64,000 bases of DNA from contig NZ_JAEQNE010000001.1 in assembly GCF_016722785.1 (NCBI RefSeq), positions 1 to 64,000 of the forward strand, in the 5' to 3' direction. Origin of the DNA: Ramlibacter monticola (GTDB taxonomy: Bacteria > Pseudomonadota > Gammaproteobacteria > Burkholderiales > Burkholderiaceae_C). Every line of letters starts with the position of its first letter. Within the stretch, counting starts at the first letter, position 1. The position numbers and the translations under genes are program-made. Shown in pieces: positions 60,774 to 64,000 of this stretch. The notes below the pieces were generated by a model, which saw nothing but the letters and a program-made list of their open reading frames with translations, did no database searches and was not told the DNA's origin.

Positions 60774-62132
60774 ATGGGATGCAGTTCGATCCTGTACGCA
60801 CTCCGCGCCGCGACCGTGCTGGCCGTCGCGCTCGGCAGTTTCGGTGCGGAAGCGCAGTTCCCGAACGCAGCGCGCGCGCCGGTGCAAGGCGGGAAGCTGC
60901 TGGAGCCCCCCGCGACGTTGCGGACGCTCGTCACGACCGCGATCGATGCCCGCACGGAACCCGCGCTGCGGCCGCTGACCGGGCGGGCGCGCTGCGACGT
61001 GCGCGTCGTCGCCCTGAACTATCGGACACGCGGCGTGTGGGGCGAAGCGTCGAATGCCTCCGCGGCGTTGCTGGTGCCGAGCGGCGCCTGTGCCCAGGAC
61101 GAGCACCCGCTGATCGCCTACGGCAAGGCGACGGACGTGGAGAAGCTGCGCACGCTGGCCAATCCCGCCGATCCCGAGACCTTCGAGCTCATCGCGATGT
61201 TCGCCGCCCACGGCTACGCGGTCGTGGCCAGCGACTACCTGGGATTCGCCCGGTCCTCGTATGCTTTCCATCCCTTCCTCCACGCCGAATCGGAGGCGAC
61301 CACCCTGGTCGACGCGATCCGGGCTGCGCGCCAGGCGATGGAGGCGCAGGGGGAAATCGCTCCCAGCCTGGTGCTGCTGGCCGGCTACTCGCAAGGCGGG
61401 CATGCATCGGCCGCGGCCCAGCGCCTGATCGAGCAACAGCCCAACGATGCCTTCGACGTGGTGGGCGCCGCCCACCTCGCTGCGCCGCTGAACCTCTCGG
61501 GCGCGATGCAGCTGGAGGAGCCCATCGTGGCCTACCAGTTCTTCACTCCCTATCTGCTCACCAGCTGGCAGAAGATCTACGGCAATCTCTACCAGGAGCC
61601 GATCGAGGCCTTCCGCCTGCCGTACGCCAGGACCATCGAGTCGCTGCTGCCGAATCCGACGCTGGGCTTCCAGACCCTGCTCACGACTGGAGCGCTGCCT
61701 GACGGCAGCCCCGCGCACGCGCGCAGAGCGCTGATGCAGCGCGACTACGTCATCGCGGTGCGCAACCAGCCCGGCCACCCGGCCCGGCGCAGCGCAAAGC
61801 GCAATGACATGCTGGACTGGGATCCCAGGGCCCCGACCCTTCTCTGCGCCGGCTCGGGCGATCCGGTCATCCCGCCGGCGGTCCATCAGGCGGTTGCCTT
61901 GGCGTCCTTCGCGCGCCGCGGCGCGACCAGCGTCACCGCGGTGGATGTCGATCCCCAGGTGCAGGCGACCTTCGGCCCCGGTGGTGTCGCCCCGCCGGCG
62001 CCGGGCTCCGACGGGTACGTCACCTACTACGCCAACTACCACTCCACGTACGCGCGGCCGTTCTGCGACGCGCAGGCGCGCGCTCATTTCAACCGGCTGC
62101 TCGAGATCGGCACGCAGGCGACGCTGAAGTAA
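60774..62132 (+). CDS. exported alpha/beta hydrolase (secretory lipase-like)
   Basis: A 452-residue protein with a signal peptide (about 1-27, ending FGAEA) and an alpha/beta hydrolase fold: nucleophile elbow GYSQGGH, strand HPLIAYGKATD before it, and ASDYLGFARSS. The Asp and His of the triad are likely in AGSGDPVIPP and YANYHSTYARP. It resembles the LIP/secretory lipase family, with activity on esters or polyester oligomers. The ATG at 60774 follows AAGGGGGAC. Confidence 0.86.
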   Translation: MGCSSILYALRAATVLAVALGSFGAEAQFPNAARAPVQGGKLLEPPATLRTLVTTAIDARTEPALRPLTGRARCDVRVVALNYRTRGVWGEASNASAALLVPSGACAQDEHPLIAYGKATDVEKLRTLANPADPETFELIAMFAAHGYAVVASDYLGFARSSYAFHPFLHAESEATTLVDAIRAARQAMEAQGEIAPSLVLLAGYSQGGHASAAAQRLIEQQPNDAFDVVGAAHLAAPLNLSGAMQLEEPIVAYQFFTPYLLTSWQKIYGNLYQEPIEAFRLPYARTIESLLPNPTLGFQTLLTTGALPDGSPAHARRALMQRDYVIAVRNQPGHPARRSAKRNDMLDWDPRAPTLLCAGSGDPVIPPAVHQAVALASFARRGATSVTAVDVDPQVQATFGPGGVAPPAPGSDGYVTYYANYHSTYARPFCDAQARAHFNRLLEIGTQATLK

Positions 62133-62263
62133 GGCGACGCGGTTGCGGCCGGTGCGTCAAGACGCCGGCCTTTCGCCAGGGGGCGGCGGGTGCTCTTTTG
62201 CGGTGCCGGGCCTTGGCATGGCAAATGCGTCCGTGTCTTGCATACATGATGGGATGCTCCCGG

Positions 62264-63970
62264 ATGGTGCAGACACCGCCCCCGCCCCGCACGGCAGAAG
62301 ACGCCGCGTGGATCCTGCGCCTCGCGACGCCGATCTCCACGACGGCGCACGGCCCGCTCGCGGGTCTGCACTTCGCGGTCAAGGACAACATCGACGTCGC
62401 AGGGCTGCCCACCACCGCGGCCTGCCCGGGCTTCGGCTACCGGGCCGACGAACACGCAATGGTGGTGCAGCGGCTGCTTGATGCCGGTGCATCCGTCGCC
62501 GGCAAGACGAACATGGACCAGTTCGCCTGCGGACTCAACGGCACGCGCTCACCCTACGGTCCGGTGCCGAACGCGTTCGATGCCAGATATGTGTGCGGCG
62601 GGTCCAGTTCAGGATCGGCGTGGACCGTCGCGCGCGGGCAGGTCGACTTCGCGCTCGGCACCGACACCGCCGGCTCGGGCCGGGTACCGGCCGGCCTCAA
62701 CAACATCGTCGGACTGAAACCTTCGAAAGGCCTGGTCAGCGCGCGCGGCGTGCTGCCCGCCGCACAGAGCGTCGACTGCGTGTCGATCTTCGCGCCCACC
62801 GTTGCGCTCGCCGCCCGCGTGCGGCACGCGGCCATGGGCCACGACTGCGCCGACCCGTACTCCCGCCGGCTGCGGCTGGAACGCTCGCCCTACCCGCAGC
62901 GCTTCCGTTTCGGCGTGCCGGACGAACTGGTCTTCTTCGGCGACGAGCTCGCCCGGGCGGCCTTCGCCGACGCGGTCGCCCGCTTGCGCGAGCTGGGTGG
63001 CACGCCCGTGACGATCGACTACCGGCCCCTGCGCGAGGCGGCCTCGCTGCTGTACGACAGCGCGCTGGTGGCGGAGCGCTATGCGGCGGTGCGCGCCTTC
63101 TTCGACGGCCACGCGGACGAGGTCGTCGAGCCGGTGCGCGGCATCCTCGCCTCCGGGTCCGGGTATGCGGCGTGGGAACTCTGCGAGGCGCAGACACGCC
63201 TGCGCGCCCTCGCGCAGCGCGCAGACGCGATGTGGGAGCACATCGACCTGCTCGTCGTGCCGACCGCGCCGACGCACTACACCATCGCGCAGATGCACGC
63301 GGACCCCGTCGCGCTGAACCGCAATCTCGGGGCCTACACCAACTTCGTCAACCTGCTGGACTACGCGGCCCTGTCGGTTCCGAGCACCCTGCGCGCGGAT
63401 GGCCTGCCCTTCGGCATCACGCTGATCGGCCGGAGCGGCAGCGACCTGCAGCTCGCCGAGCTGGGCCAGCGCTACCACCACGCCACGGGGCTGCCGCAGG
63501 GGGCCACCGACCTGCCGCTGCCCGCGCCCGCTGCCATCCCGGGCCTGGCCGTCCCCGCCACCGTGAAGCTCGCCGTGGTCGGCGCGCATCTCTCGGGCAT
63601 GGCGCTGAACCCGCAGCTCACCGAGCGCGGCGCCCGCCTGCTGGCACGCACCGAGACCGCGCCCGACTACCGCCTGTTCGCCCTGCCCGGCACCACGCCG
63701 CCGAAACCGGGGCTGCTGCGCATCGACCCCGGCATGGGCCACCGCATCGCCGTCGAGGTGTGGGAGATGCCGATGGAGCAGTACGGGTCCTTCGTCGCGC
63801 TGGTGCCGCCGCCCCTGGCTATCGCCACGCTGCGCCTGGCCGACGGCAGCGCAGTGCAGGGCTTCGTGTGCGAAGCGTTCTCCATCCTCGACGCCCGCGA
63901 CATCTCGCATTTCGGTGGCTGGCGCGCCTATCTCGCTTTGCAGCGTTCGGACGCCGTGCCGGCCTTCTAG
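62264..63970 (+). CDS. allophanate hydrolase-like amidase
   Basis: A 568-residue amidase-signature protein with the Ser-cisSer-Lys triad: VKDNIDVAG (Lys), GGSSSGSA (cis-Ser) and GTDTAGSGR (Ser). The long C-terminal domain (about 440-568, ending in FEAFSILD-like CEAFSILDARDISHFGGW) is that of AtzF-type allophanate hydrolases, which convert allophanate to ammonia and CO2. A urea carboxylase partner would be expected nearby, perhaps just to the right. Start uncertain: ATGs at 62246, 62249 and 62264 are in frame. Confidence 0.88.
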   Translation: MVQTPPPPRTAEDAAWILRLATPISTTAHGPLAGLHFAVKDNIDVAGLPTTAACPGFGYRADEHAMVVQRLLDAGASVAGKTNMDQFACGLNGTRSPYGPVPNAFDARYVCGGSSSGSAWTVARGQVDFALGTDTAGSGRVPAGLNNIVGLKPSKGLVSARGVLPAAQSVDCVSIFAPTVALAARVRHAAMGHDCADPYSRRLRLERSPYPQRFRFGVPDELVFFGDELARAAFADAVARLRELGGTPVTIDYRPLREAASLLYDSALVAERYAAVRAFFDGHADEVVEPVRGILASGSGYAAWELCEAQTRLRALAQRADAMWEHIDLLVVPTAPTHYTIAQMHADPVALNRNLGAYTNFVNLLDYAALSVPSTLRADGLPFGITLIGRSGSDLQLAELGQRYHHATGLPQGATDLPLPAPAAIPGLAVPATVKLAVVGAHLSGMALNPQLTERGARLLARTETAPDYRLFALPGTTPPKPGLLRIDPGMGHRIAVEVWEMPMEQYGSFVALVPPPLAIATLRLADGSAVQGFVCEAFSILDARDISHFGGWRAYLALQRSDAVPAF

Positions 63971-63984
63971 CCAGGAGAGCCCCC

Positions 63985-64000
63985 ATGGAAGAAACCGAAG
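63985..64000 (+). CDS. start of a further gene, truncated by the window
   Basis: ATG at 63985 follows AGGAGA (63973-63978) by 6 bases and begins MEETE. It lies 14 bases after the amidase stop codon. Too short to identify. Confidence 0.5.

Noticed and set aside
62246..62263. Upstream ATGs as the certain start of the amidase
   Set aside because: Three ATGs are in frame and none has a clear ribosome site; 62264 was chosen as the shortest and left uncertain.

Overview
The window is GC-rich (about two thirds G+C by eye). Gene orders such as rimP-nusA-infB-rbfA-truB-typA, guaB/guaA, rnfH-ratA/smpB and yejABEF, together with Bug-type solute receptors, point to a betaproteobacterium of the order Burkholderiales, most likely Comamonadaceae (Ramlibacter/Variovorax-like). 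The genus is an inference.

Layout. 1-4160: the end of an integrated island. It holds a decayed and an intact copy of a small tyrosine recombinase, an orphan Gre-like factor, and a 468-residue integrase that reads away from the 3' end of guaA, a known island insertion site. 4161-10006: housekeeping genes (guaA, guaB, rnfH, ratA, smpB) with a VapBC-type toxin-antitoxin pair between guaB and guaA. 10166-13478: an ECF sigma/anti-sigma pair, a 3-hydroxyisobutyryl-CoA hydrolase and an EamA transporter. 13501-22053: the translation operon rimP-nusA-infB-rbfA-truB-typA on the minus strand. It carries two copies of a GCAGAGG-rich inverted repeat and a strong terminator hairpin between the promoter and rimP.

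22173-30871: an aerobic CO dehydrogenase cluster on the minus strand, rcoM-coxM-coxS-coxL-coxG-coxD-coxE followed by a MobA/MocA-like nucleotidyltransferase and a membrane protein. RcoM (PAS plus LytTR) should sense CO and switch on coxMSL; direct repeats in front of coxM are the candidate operator. CoxL has the form I order and active-site cysteine, but its loop reads AYRCSLR instead of AYRCSFR. Divergent from rcoM is a SELENBP1/methanethiol-oxidase homologue with a membrane protein of unknown function.

33153-43797: a sialidase-like gene remnant, the yejABEF peptide importer, fabI divergent from yejA, an Orn/Lys/Arg decarboxylase, and an NfeD-SPFH pair. 43770-47002: a small gene split by an in-frame amber codon, a degenerate cyclase-like protein, and an ABC-2 exporter. 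46992-54789: two LysR regulators with SDRs, a cupin and two Tat-type aldo/keto reductases. 54797-60520: a sugar-acid-type catabolic operon (GntR, FAH-family enzyme, UxaA-family dehydratase, Bug receptor, Ldh-family dehydrogenase). 60774-64000: an exported alpha/beta hydrolase, an allophanate-hydrolase-like amidase, and the first bases of a further gene.

The items most worth following up are the RcoM/CoxL variant cluster with its adjoining SELENBP-family gene, the promoter-proximal terminator of the nusA operon, the guaA-linked island boundary with its ordered repeats, and the amber-split gene beside the SPFH operon. I saw no rRNA, tRNA, CRISPR array or complete insertion sequence.
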